This document shows positions 1 to 8,153 of a stretch of DNA of 64,000 bases, piece after piece. Position 1 is the first letter of the stretch; each line of letters begins with the position of its first letter. The translations under genes and the position numbers were made by a program. A model generated the notes under the pieces. That model ran no database searches, was not told the DNA's origin, and saw only the letters and a list, made by a program, of their open reading frames with translations. The stretch is from NCBI RefSeq assembly GCF_021502725.1, contig NZ_JAKFFS010000001.1, positions 1 through 64,000 on the forward strand, read 5' to 3'. Source of the stretch: Dyadobacter sp. CY345 (GTDB taxonomy: Bacteria; Bacteroidota; Bacteroidia; Cytophagales; Spirosomataceae).

Positions 1-140
1 AAGCATCTAAGTGCGAAACTAGCCCGAAGATGAATCTTCCACACAAGGGTCGTTGTAGACTACGACGTTGATAGGCTGCAGGTGTACGTGTAGAAATACA
101 TTCAGCTGAGCAGTACTAATTACCCAACAGCTTGCACAAC
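1..140 (+). rRNA. 23S ribosomal RNA, 3' end (partial)
   Basis: The first 140 bases match the conserved 3' terminal part of bacterial 23S rRNA: the segment ending in GAGCAGTACTAATTACCC followed by a short pyrimidine-rich run is the typical Bacteroidota 23S end. The gene starts before the window. The exact mature end is estimated to within a few bases. A 5S gene follows about 130 bases downstream in the same direction, as in a standard 16S-23S-5S operon. Confidence 0.93.
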
Positions 141-188
141 TTTTTTCTCATTCTCTTTTGCTTCCAATATGACATGAAATTCAATGTC

Positions 189-237
189 GAATGATATAAT
201 GAGTGAATGATAGAATACATTCAAAATTCACTCATTC
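189..237. repeat. Octamer repeat and hairpin in the 23S-5S spacer
   Basis: Positions 189-216 are a degenerate tandem array of a GAATGATA-like octamer, about 3.5 units. A reverse-complement copy of part of it (ATTCACTCATT, 226-236) pairs perfectly with 198-208, giving an 11-bp stem with a 17-nt loop in the transcribed spacer. It may help pre-rRNA processing (inference). A 28-nt near-copy with two mismatches lies at 53792-53819. Confidence 0.6.
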
Positions 238-267
238 AAAATTCAACCATTGTACACTCACAAAGAT

Positions 268-385
268 CTTGTTGGTGACTATTGGCCTGGTGTTCACCTC
301 TTCCCATCCCGAACAGAGAAGTTAAGCCCGGAACCGCCGATGATACTTGGGTCAAACCTGGTAAAGTAGGTAGTCGCCACAATAC
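268..385 (+). rRNA. rrf: 5S ribosomal RNA
   Basis: The segment has the 5S signature: TGGTGTTCACCTCTTCCCAT followed by CCCGAACAGAGAAGTTAAGC, then GCCGATGATAC and GTAAAGTAGGT. The two ends (around TGTTGGTGACT and AGTCGCCACAA) pair to form helix I. The boundaries are placed from that pairing and may be off by a few bases. It is the last gene of the rRNA operon and is followed within 15 bases by a strong terminator. Confidence 0.95.
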
Positions 386-395
386 TATTAAAACT

Positions 396-426
396 AATCC
401 CATCTTCACAAGAGATGGGATTTTTC
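396..426 (+). terminator. rRNA operon terminator
   Basis: A perfect 10-bp stem (396-405 with 413-422) with a 7-nt loop is followed by a T run, just after the 5S gene. It is a standard intrinsic terminator. Confidence 0.9.
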
Positions 427-597
427 GTTTATCGCCACCGCCTAAGGGACGCGCAGTCACAGGCTTCGCGGACTGGCTACGTTCATTGCCTAAGCGCCGG
501 GATTCCACTCTGATTTTACCTCTTTTGCGACTCTGAGTTTAGTAGGAATGGTACAGCTGGTTTTGAAACATCCATCTTATTAAATATTCATGGTAAT
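427..597. other. Non-coding, GC-rich patch downstream of the rRNA operon
   Basis: No credible gene is seen. Bases 436-512 are visibly richer in G and C than the surrounding AT-rich spacer. They contain two CCTAAG-type units (447-453 and 489-495) and an AGTC/GACT inverted pair. This may be a decayed repeat or an old insertion remnant. The reading frames through it are short and resemble no known protein. Confidence 0.4.
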
Positions 598-1020
598 TTA
601 AATACCCCAAGCCGAAACAACTATACTTCGTGAGCCACCAAAATCCCGATGCTCGCACAGATATATCCCCTGCCATGTTCCCAACGCTAACCGTCCATTT
701 TGAATTGGAATTATGACTGAGCTGCCCAGAAGAGAAGCTTTTAAATGAGCTGGCATATCGTCAGAACCTTCATAATCGTGCTGGTAATCCGTATCATTTT
801 CCTTAACGGTTTTATTGAAGAACATTTCAAAGTCTTCTCTAACCGTAGGATCTGCGTTTTCGTTGATAGTCAGTGAAGCAGAGGTGTGCTGAATAAAAAC
901 CTGAAGCATGCCCATTTTTATTTCATTGATCCCCGGCATTGCCTGAATAATTTCCCTCGTAATCAAATGAAAACCTCTTCTTTTCTCTTTTAAAGCAATA
1001 ATCTCCTGGAACATTTTCAT
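598..1020 (-). CDS. YjbQ/UPF0047 family protein
   Basis: About 140 residues, the usual length for the YjbQ family, whose members have been reported as secondary thiamine-phosphate synthase-type enzymes. The hallmark motifs are all visible in order: a GFH near the N-terminus, HTSASLTINENADPTVRED, an EGSDDMPAHLKASLLG block, and GTWQGIYLCEHRDFGG with the C-terminal metal-binding histidine. The start used gives MKMFQEI. An ATG six codons upstream (1038) is also possible, but the family begins about 10-12 residues before the RRGFH motif. It stands alone, reading toward the rRNA operon, and is probably cytosolic. Confidence 0.88.
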   Translation of the reverse strand: MKMFQEIIALKEKRRGFHLITREIIQAMPGINEIKMGMLQVFIQHTSASLTINENADPTVREDFEMFFNKTVKENDTDYQHDYEGSDDMPAHLKASLLGSSVIIPIQNGRLALGTWQGIYLCEHRDFGGSRSIVVSAWGI

Positions 1021-1311
1021 ACCTTCTGATGCTTGCAACTTTATTGTTAAGTAATTCTTTAATTACGATTACAGGTCATTTACAAAAGAGTAAGTCTCTT
1101 TGCTACTTTTTGTACCTGAAATTAAAATTTTATAATTACTGAGGTATCCTTAACGTGTCCCGATCTCAATTTAATCAAAGCAGGCCTAAATAATTGATAC
1201 AGTAATTTTATTTGTGTTTCATTTATCCATGTTCGATCACCATTGCTTTAAGCAGGGCAATTTAGTAAAGTTGTTAGAAGCACAGTGATATAATCTAACT
1301 TTTTATAACAC

Positions 1312-1351
1312 AAAACGGGATTCCAGATTTTAATTTCCGAAATCCCGTTTT
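1312..1351 (-). terminator. Terminator of the large CBM/glycosidase gene
   Basis: An 11-bp perfect stem (1312-1322 with 1341-1351) lies 16 bases past the stop codon of the minus-strand gene that ends at 1367. The rest of the 1021-1366 gap is AT-rich spacer with no gene seen. Confidence 0.7.
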
Positions 1352-1366
1352 TGATATAAAAAAATA

Positions 1367-4300
1367 TTATATACCCTTCACAATCTTCCTGAAAGCACGA
1401 TCATTTCCTTGTTTGATTTCAAGAATATAAATGCCTGTTGGTAAGGTTGAAATGTCGATTTTCTCTAACTCAGAGGCACTTCCAGTCTGAATATGTACTT
1501 TCTTATGAAGCCTCCCAACTCCGGCATCAAATAAATTGATTTCGATCGGAACGTTGTTCTTATTTTTCATATTCACTGTAATATGGTTTACCGTTGGATT
1601 TGGATAAACGGTCACAGAATTGTGTAAACTGAAAGGCTTTTTTTCCGTAGCAAGGGGATTTACCGACAAGGCGGAATCAACAGCGGCTTGTCTGGCATTT
1701 GAGACCGATGATGGCATAATAAAAGTTGGCGTTTCCGTAGCAGAAATGGATAAATTTCCACCTAAGGCTTCGACTTCTTCCATATCCATATTATCGCTTC
1801 CAGCTTTTGGACGGTAAACTTTGGCACCATTAAAATCACCAATATTTAATGTATAATTCGCAGTTCTGCCTTTTTCATCAGGAACCGTCAAAATGTAGAG
1901 CGATTTTCCATTTAGTTCATAACGGTCAACAATGGGGTCCTGATTCGTTGTTTCTCTATAAGCATACTCGCCGAACAGTTTGTTCACCTGATGAAAATAA
2001 TCAGCAGCGGGCCGGCGGGACAGATCTCCATTGATAAGTCCGGAAGTGCCAAACATTCCTCCTGAGTTATTGTCATCATACATTTGATAAAAGAATACCT
2101 TAGAAATACCATGACGAGCTGAAAATAAAGAAGTTCTCAAGATCCAGTCACCTTGCGTTTCCATAGCTGTTTTATTCCCAATCGGAATTGCTTTTAACGG
2201 GCTACTCTGATGCACGTCATAACCTGCCTCTGTGATCCAAACAGGCATATCTTGCGAGACGTCATGGGAAACCTCTACAAATTTATCAAGGATCGTGTTG
2301 GCATTGGTTACTTCCGGCGCCGCGCCACGTGTGGAAGTTCCACTTTGGGAAGATGACGCGTCGTCAGTATATAAATGGAAGTTTACAATATCCCAGCATA
2401 AGTTGACCGATCCATCCGCCTTGTATCCGCGGAATTGTTTACACCAGTCTACCATTCCTTTTACATAATCTGAACCTGTTACCAGCCCTGCAATAACGAC
2501 TTTCATATTTGGATCAGCATTTTTTACACCAACAGCCGTACCCATCGTATTTTTGTGCCCATCATAAAATGCCGATAGGTTTGCGGCATATTCTCTCGCA
2601 GTTTGATATCCTTTACGACCCTTCCACCATTTATCCCGCTCGTTGTCACACTCGATATATTTAATCAGGTTCAAACCTATTTTGACAGAATTAGGCGTAT
2701 CTCCAAACCAACGAGGCGTTGTGTGAACACTCAGCAAAGCAGGATCCACGTTCGTATTGCTTCCATATCGCGCTGCGTATTGAAATGCAATTTTTGCCTG
2801 TTCGATATAGGATAAAGGGTCTGCAAAATCTTTCCCAAATCTAACTGGTACGTTTTCGTTGTCTTGCTGGTCAGCAGGATATGTTTCTTTCATCCATCCC
2901 GGAATCGTTTTCAAATCAGCCAAAACTTCGATGTTGGCAGCTTTACAACGTTCGTAAATGGCGTCGTAATTCCAACCACCGCTAAGCGTAGGATTATATG
3001 AAAACACTCCTTCCGATGGTTCAAGTTTTTCCCAGTCCATGTAATGTCTTATGCCGGTAAAACTTTTGGCGACATTCATTTTGTCCTCGTTAATCTGCCA
3101 TGGACTATTGCCATCTTCAAAATTCCATTCATAGGCATTTACACCGAACATATCCCGAAGTCTGATATTTTTTGCTGGGATTGGCGTAACAGGTTTTGTT
3201 CCGCCCGAATGAGATCCATACAATTCAATTTCAGTTGGTAATCCGCTTTTAATGTTGATAACCAGGTAACGGATATTGGAAACAGGATGATCCAAATTAA
3301 ACTGGGCATTCCCAGAGAGATTTCTATCCGGATACGGCCCTACCCAGCCATTGTAAACCTGCCCTGTGAAAGTAGCAACAGGAATACGTTCCCATTGATC
3401 TGTAATCACAGACAAGGTCATTGGATTTTCCTGGAAATTGCCTGTGAAGTCGAAAAATTTCAGACTTTCCAACGTTATTTGCTCTCCATCCAACAAGGGA
3501 TAGTAGGCATCCCATGAACTTAATGCCAAACCCCATCCAAGCTGAACCTCTGTTTGGGTATCGCCGTCAAAAAGGCCGTCCATACCTCTGGCAGTATTAT
3601 TCAACTGATACCAACGTTTTGGATCCAAAGTAATCTTTTCTCCTTTTAAAGGTACATCAGGTGCAGAAGCAGGTTGAATTACCTGGTTTCTTGTCACATT
3701 TCCAGCAGCCAGAAAGTTGGTGCTTTCAGCCTGTGAAGCTGAAATAGTTACCGTGCCTTCCGTATGAATGGTGGCTTTCCAACTCCCTGATTCATTAGAT
3801 ACTGAAACGATTGCCGGATTTGAAGAAGTGAAAATGATCGGTGTTTCGTTATTTGTACTATTTGCCACAAGATCGAAGACCCCTGATCCAGCATTTCTTG
3901 GAGGAAGTTCTGCGAATGTGATTACAGACTGTGTTTTTTCCGGCGCAGATTCATCTGTTGAAACTTCAAACCAGTTGAAATTAAAAGCACCTTTATTTGC
4001 ATAAATTCTCAGGATCTGGCTTCCGGCATTTAAGTTTGCAGTTGTACTAAGCGTAATATAAGATTCCCATCCGCCGGTACGCGGCACATTTACGTGACCT
4101 AATACACTTCCTAGAGAATTTTTTATTTCGATTAGCCCATCGCCGTAACTATTCGCAACCCGAAAGTTGAAAGCATAAGTGCCAGAAGAAGTTACGTTGA
4201 CATTATAATCCATAAAATCTCCATCGTCAATATAACTCACATTTTTTCCACCGCCGATATCCCCGGTATCATCTGTTCTGATATCGCTGGATAGGTCATA

Positions 4301-5935
4301 ATTTTCTGCTTCGATTTTTCCAGGCAGAGGTTTTGAACTTACCGATTCAAACCAGTTCAGGCTAAAAATTCCCTTTTTTGCATATACGCGGATTACCTGA
4401 TCTCCCGCTGGCAAAGATGCGGTTAAATAGGACGTGCCCCAGCCTTGCATCCCTCCCGTACGCGGAAGGTTATTGATAGTTCCTAAAACAGTTCCATCAG
4501 CGGCGCGAAGTTCAAGTGACGCATCATCACTAAATCCATTTGCAATCCGGAATTTGAAAGAGTAAATCCCAGCTGTTGCTACTTTTACATTATAATCCAC
4601 CCAGCCATTGTCGCTGATCCAGCCAACATCCAGTCCTCCGTCTGCATCAGCAGTTTGTTCTGTTCCTGCTCCACTTGTTGCAGAAAAATCTTCTGCTTCG
4701 ATTTTTCCTGGAATAAGATTGGCCTTTTTAATATCCAGCCAATTAAAATTGAAGGATCCACGATTTGCATAAATCCGAATAACCTGACTTCCTTCTGTCA
4801 AGGAAGCCGTTGTGCTTACATTAATATACGTTTGCCATCCACCGGTGCGAGGTATGTCGACACTGCCAAGGACAGCTTCGGTAGCATTTTTTATCTGGAT
4901 GTTGCCATCTCCCCAGCTGTTGGCAACTCGAAAATTGAAGGTGTAATTTCCGGCAGAAGTCACGTTGACATTGTAATCCATGTAATCGGCATCATCGATA
5001 TAGCTGACATTTTTTGCGCCGTCCGCATCTCCGGTATCTTCTGTTCTTACGTCGCTAGACACGTCAAAATCCTCTGCCTCAATCCTGCCCGGTATAGATT
5101 TAGAGCCTTTTGCTTCAAACCAATTTAAGCTGAAAACTCCTTTTTTTGCAAAAACACGTAACGTTTGCGTGCCTGCTGGTAACAATGCAGTCAGGCTGGC
5201 TTGTCCCCAACCTTGCATACCGCCTGTTCTTGGAAGATTGTTTATTTCGCCTAATACTGTTCCATCTGATGATTTCAAAGAAAGCGAAGCGTCGTCACTG
5301 AATCCGTTTGCAACACGAAACTTGAAAGTATAAATTCCGGCTGTTAATACTTTTACTTCATAATCCATCCAGCTATTATCACCGATCCAGCCGATATCCA
5401 GTCCACCGCCGGCATCTTCAGTATTTTCTGTATTCGCGTTATATATTTCAGAATAGGCTTCGGCCTCAATTTTTCCCGGAATGAGGTTTTCCTGAATAGC
5501 TTCAAACCAGTTAAAATTAAATAGACCACTTTTAGCAAAAACTCTGATGGTTTGAACACCAACAGGCAGTACCGCTTGTGTGCTGATGGTAATGTAGTTT
5601 TGCCAGCCGCCTGTTTGTGGAATATTTACCTGTCCAAGCACTTCGCCAGCGACATTCCTAAGTTCTAAAATTCCGTATCCATAACTGTTGGCAACACGGA
5701 AATTGAAGGTATATGCGCCAGCTCTGGTAACGTCAACTTGATAATCCATCCAGTCGCCGTCTTCGATATAACCAACGTTTTGTCCGCCGCCGGTATCTCC
5801 GGATGTTTCAACTACCACTCCATTCATTTGTGTAAAGCTCTCTGCTTCCAGCCTGCCTGGGAATGAGGAGATTGTCTGAGCAAAACTCAGAGATGCAGCA
5901 AAAATAAGTATTACGCAGAGCAGAAGTTTTTTCAT
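1367..5935 (-). CDS. Secreted multi-CBM6 glycoside hydrolase with T9SS sorting domain
   Basis: 1522 residues. Residues 1-20 are a signal peptide ending in SFAQ. About 21-661 hold five tandem repeats of about 128 residues that look like CBM6-type beta-sandwiches (IPGKIEAE start, MDYNVNVTSAG core, FNWFE end). Repeats 1, 3 and 5 form one subtype and repeats 2 and 4 another. Next come an Ig-like segment (about 662-765), a discoidin-like beta domain (about 766-920) and a TIM-barrel glycosidase domain (about 923-1340). The candidate acid/base is the second Glu of IECDNE near 1098, and the candidate nucleophile is in WITEAG near 1235, as in clan GH-A. A C-terminal domain with VYPNPTVNHITV ends in KIVKGI and is a type A T9SS sorting signal. 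The protein is therefore probably exported by T9SS and acts on a plant- or algal-type polysaccharide. The GH family cannot be fixed by eye (GH39- or GH5-like is possible). Confidence 0.85.
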   Translation of the reverse strand: MKKLLLCVILIFAASLSFAQTISSFPGRLEAESFTQMNGVVVETSGDTGGGQNVGYIEDGDWMDYQVDVTRAGAYTFNFRVANSYGYGILELRNVAGEVLGQVNIPQTGGWQNYITISTQAVLPVGVQTIRVFAKSGLFNFNWFEAIQENLIPGKIEAEAYSEIYNANTENTEDAGGGLDIGWIGDNSWMDYEVKVLTAGIYTFKFRVANGFSDDASLSLKSSDGTVLGEINNLPRTGGMQGWGQASLTALLPAGTQTLRVFAKKGVFSLNWFEAKGSKSIPGRIEAEDFDVSSDVRTEDTGDADGAKNVSYIDDADYMDYNVNVTSAGNYTFNFRVANSWGDGNIQIKNATEAVLGSVDIPRTGGWQTYINVSTTASLTEGSQVIRIYANRGSFNFNWLDIKKANLIPGKIEAEDFSATSGAGTEQTADADGGLDVGWISDNGWVDYNVKVATAGIYSFKFRIANGFSDDASLELRAADGTVLGTINNLPRTGGMQGWGTSYLTASLPAGDQVIRVYAKKGIFSLNWFESVSSKPLPGKIEAENYDLSSDIRTDDTGDIGGGKNVSYIDDGDFMDYNVNVTSSGTYAFNFRVANSYGDGLIEIKNSLGSVLGHVNVPRTGGWESYITLSTTANLNAGSQILRIYANKGAFNFNWFEVSTDESAPEKTQSVITFAELPPRNAGSGVFDLVANSTNNETPIIFTSSNPAIVSVSNESGSWKATIHTEGTVTISASQAESTNFLAAGNVTRNQVIQPASAPDVPLKGEKITLDPKRWYQLNNTARGMDGLFDGDTQTEVQLGWGLALSSWDAYYPLLDGEQITLESLKFFDFTGNFQENPMTLSVITDQWERIPVATFTGQVYNGWVGPYPDRNLSGNAQFNLDHPVSNIRYLVINIKSGLPTEIELYGSHSGGTKPVTPIPAKNIRLRDMFGVNAYEWNFEDGNSPWQINEDKMNVAKSFTGIRHYMDWEKLEPSEGVFSYNPTLSGGWNYDAIYERCKAANIEVLADLKTIPGWMKETYPADQQDNENVPVRFGKDFADPLSYIEQAKIAFQYAARYGSNTNVDPALLSVHTTPRWFGDTPNSVKIGLNLIKYIECDNERDKWWKGRKGYQTAREYAANLSAFYDGHKNTMGTAVGVKNADPNMKVVIAGLVTGSDYVKGMVDWCKQFRGYKADGSVNLCWDIVNFHLYTDDASSSQSGTSTRGAAPEVTNANTILDKFVEVSHDVSQDMPVWITEAGYDVHQSSPLKAIPIGNKTAMETQGDWILRTSLFSARHGISKVFFYQMYDDNNSGGMFGTSGLINGDLSRRPAADYFHQVNKLFGEYAYRETTNQDPIVDRYELNGKSLYILTVPDEKGRTANYTLNIGDFNGAKVYRPKAGSDNMDMEEVEALGGNLSISATETPTFIMPSSVSNARQAAVDSALSVNPLATEKKPFSLHNSVTVYPNPTVNHITVNMKNKNNVPIEINLFDAGVGRLHKKVHIQTGSASELEKIDISTLPTGIYILEIKQGNDRAFRKIVKGI

Positions 5936-6247
5936 AGATGATCTGTTTAATTTTTTTTCTAAGAGACTCTTATTTTTGAATTTTTGTAGACAATATTACG
6001 TATTTGTAGAAAGAATTCGCTATGTCGAGTAAAATAAATGCATGATTTAATTCATCAAACGGCATGTGACGAAACCAGACGCTTTTAGGATTTATACTTG
6101 GAGATCAAAACCTGAGATTTTATTATTTTCAGACAAGCGTTTGCAAATAATTGGCAGTCTTTATTACCAGTATTTGACGCTATTATATGTCCGTATGCGG
6201 ATCAAATGTATAGGAATTTACAGCCATAATTTTTGCCGCAGAAAGGT

Positions 6248-6255
6248 TATCTTTG
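6248..6255 (+). promoter_or_regulatory. Bacteroidota-type -7 promoter box
   Basis: TATCTTTG matches the TAnnTTTG -7 consensus of the Bacteroidota primary sigma factor. It lies 26 bases before the ATG at 6282, so the leader would be short. No well-spaced TTTG -33 box is obvious. The remaining 5936-6247 spacer shows no gene. Confidence 0.6.
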
Positions 6256-6281
6256 TAAAAAATTTTGAAATTGAATTAACT

Positions 6282-6863
6282 ATGCTATTTAAACAAAAAC
6301 ACCTCGAAGGAATTAAGGCAGGCACTATTTCAGTAGCGTTCCGTAAGTGGAAAAAGCTGACTGCAAACGCTGGAAGCCTGATAAAAACCAGCGTTGGTGT
6401 GATTAAAATTATTTCAGTTAAGGATATATCTTTAAATGAAATCACTGATACTGAGGCAAAAAAAGCTGGCTTTGCTACCGCGCAAGCTCTGATAAATCTT
6501 TTAGAAAGTCAGAAGGAAGGATTGATTTATAAAATTGAAGTTGCATTTGATTCTGAAGACCCTCGAATTGAACTTAGAGAAAATGTAACACTGGAAGAGG
6601 AAGAATTTGAAACGCTTAAAGCGACGCTTGAGAATCTGGACAAATTCAGCAAAGTGGGTAAATGGACCACCAAAACGTTGCAGGTCATTCAGGAAAATCC
6701 AAAGATGAAGGCAGCTGATCTTGCCGTTAAAGCGAAGAAAGAAAAAGAATGGCTCAAATTAAACATCAGGAAACTAAAAGGACTTGGACTCACGATTAGT
6801 CATGAGCCTGGTTACACATTGTCGCCAAGAGGTGAAGAATATTTGAGATTAATAAGCCAATAA
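6282..6863 (+). CDS. ASCH-like domain protein with C-terminal winged helix
   Basis: 193 residues. The start at 6282 is preferred over the much earlier in-frame ATG (6066) because a TATCTTTG promoter box lies between them and MLFKQKHLEGIKAGTISVAF is a natural ASCH-like beginning. Residues 1-95 have the pattern GIKAGTISVAFRKWKK and VGVIKI, typical of ASCH/PUA-like RNA-binding folds. About 120-193 reads as a helix-turn-helix: a LAVKAKKEKEWLKLNIRKLK recognition region, then LGLTISHEPGYTLSPRGEEYL. It may bind nucleic acid. The physiological role is unknown. It is a single-gene unit with a weak hairpin after the stop codon. Confidence 0.7.
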   Translation: MLFKQKHLEGIKAGTISVAFRKWKKLTANAGSLIKTSVGVIKIISVKDISLNEITDTEAKKAGFATAQALINLLESQKEGLIYKIEVAFDSEDPRIELRENVTLEEEEFETLKATLENLDKFSKVGKWTTKTLQVIQENPKMKAADLAVKAKKEKEWLKLNIRKLKGLGLTISHEPGYTLSPRGEEYLRLISQ

Positions 6864-6868
6864 TTGTG

Positions 6869-6892
6869 AAGCCGGATTTTGTTCGGCTTTTT
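6869..6892 (+). terminator. Short hairpin terminator after the ASCH-like gene
   Basis: A 7-bp stem (6869-6875 with 6883-6889, one G-T pair) is followed by a T run six bases after the stop codon. Confidence 0.55.
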
Positions 6893-7007
6893 ACATTTAT
6901 ATGAATAAACGTAATTGAGTTTCTTTTAATCTGATTTTAATTTGGAATGGTTATTTTAAGTATCAAATCATAAATGGTTCTGATAACTTAATTAAACATG
7001 TCAGGGT

Positions 7008-7430
7008 ATGAATAATGACGGACCGATAATAGTCATTGAGGATGATTTGGAAGACCAGTTTTTAATAGGAGAAACATTTAAGAATTTAGCATACACGAAT
7101 CCGGTTTTGTTTTTTGAGGATGGTGTGAAGGCACTTAATTATTTAAATGAAACTGATGCAAAGCCGTTATTGATTTTGTCGGATATTAATCTGCCGAGGA
7201 TTAATGGTATGGAAGTGCGGGATCAGGTGAAGCAAAACGATCAAATTGATGTGAAGTGTATACCTTATTTGTTTTTTACAACTTCCCCAAATCATAAAAT
7301 AGTAGTTGATGCATACTGTTCTTCGGTGCAGGGTTTTTTCCAAAAGCCGGCTTCTTTTCAGGATTTTGAGAAGACAATACAAATCATTGTAGATTACTGG
7401 AAAGTTTGTATCCGACCAGACGAATGTTAA
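7008..7430 (+). CDS. Single-domain response regulator (receiver only)
   Basis: 140 residues consisting only of a CheY-like receiver domain. Visible landmarks are the acidic cluster in [10 protein letters not shown], the phospho-acceptor Asp in [15 protein letters not shown], a Thr in FFTTSPN at the switch position, and the conserved Lys in FFQKPAS. No output domain follows, so it must signal through a partner, and no histidine kinase lies nearby. The macro-domain gene begins 15 bases after its stop codon, which suggests co-transcription. The ORF starts with an ATG just after a GTCAGGGT stretch. Lone receivers of this subfamily are common in Cytophagales and often act with hybrid kinases encoded elsewhere (family knowledge). 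Confidence 0.88.
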   Translation: MNNDGPIIVIEDDLEDQFLIGETFKNLAYTNPVLFFEDGVKALNYLNETDAKPLLILSDINLPRINGMEVRDQVKQNDQIDVKCIPYLFFTTSPNHKIVVDAYCSSVQGFFQKPASFQDFEKTIQIIVDYWKVCIRPDEC

Positions 7431-7444
7431 TCAATCAGCGCACT

Positions 7445-7990
7445 ATGAAAACATTAAGTTCCAGAATTGAAATTATCCAAGGCGACATCACAAAGCTTGA
7501 TGTGGACGCAATTGTTAATGCGGCCAACTCGTCGCTCCTGGGTGGAGGAGGCGTGGATGGAGCCATTCATAGGGCAGGCGGCTCAGAAATTTTGGAGGCT
7601 TGTAAGAAAATTGTCTCCGAACAGGGCGGCTGCCAGACTGGTGAAGCGGTTATTACCTCAGCCGGAAACCTGCTATCAAAGTTTGTTATCCATACCGTGG
7701 GGCCCGTGTGGCATGGAGGAAAAAATGGCGAACATGATAAGCTGGCTTCCTGTTATATCAATTCACTACAACTGGCGGTCATAAACGATTGCAAGTCAAT
7801 CGCTTTTCCCAACATTAGTACCGGAGTTTATGGATATCCCAAGGCACAGGCCGCACAGATTGCTGTTAGTACTGTTTCTGGTTTTCTATCAAAAAATGGT
7901 GAAATTGAAAAAGTAATTTTTGCCTGTTTCGACGAAGAAAATTATCGCCTTGTTCAGCAGCAATTAGACGTGTTAATCATGTATTCCTGA
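7445..7990 (+). CDS. Macro-domain protein (O-acetyl-ADP-ribose deacetylase type)
   Basis: 181 residues from the ATG at 7445. An earlier in-frame ATG (7406) would overlap the upstream receiver gene and add residues unlike the family. The macro-domain motifs are clear: [19 protein letters not shown], the [15 protein letters not shown] loop, HTVGPVW, and [14 protein letters not shown]. This combination is characteristic of MacroD/YmdB-type hydrolases, which remove ADP-ribose from proteins or deacetylate O-acetyl-ADP-ribose in the cytosol. It follows the receiver gene by 14 bases and probably shares its mRNA. The pairing is not one I know as a defined system. Confidence 0.92.
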   Translation: MKTLSSRIEIIQGDITKLDVDAIVNAANSSLLGGGGVDGAIHRAGGSEILEACKKIVSEQGGCQTGEAVITSAGNLLSKFVIHTVGPVWHGGKNGEHDKLASCYINSLQLAVINDCKSIAFPNISTGVYGYPKAQAAQIAVSTVSGFLSKNGEIEKVIFACFDEENYRLVQQQLDVLIMYS

Positions 7991-8153
7991 TTATTATATT
8001 TTTTTATTGATTTTTTGAACTATAAAAATATAATTCCTGAAAACTGTTTGACAAACAAAAACAAAGCGAAAATCAAGAACTCAGATTGATTATTATTGTT
8101 GTTTAAATATAGGTTAACCAATTTATATTCAGGTTTGCTTTTATTTAAACAAT

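Noticed and set aside
236..536. Reading frames on both strands over the 5S region
   Set aside because: They overlap the 5S rRNA gene and its terminator and carry no recognisable protein pattern.
1620..5562. Many short reading frames inside the large CBM/glycosidase gene
   Set aside because: They are opposite-strand or shifted-frame shadows of a clear 1522-residue protein; repeat copies in the gene give repeated shadows.
6066..6281. Upstream extension of the ASCH-like gene
   Set aside because: The extra 72 residues have no family resemblance and lie upstream of a TATCTTTG promoter box close to the chosen start.
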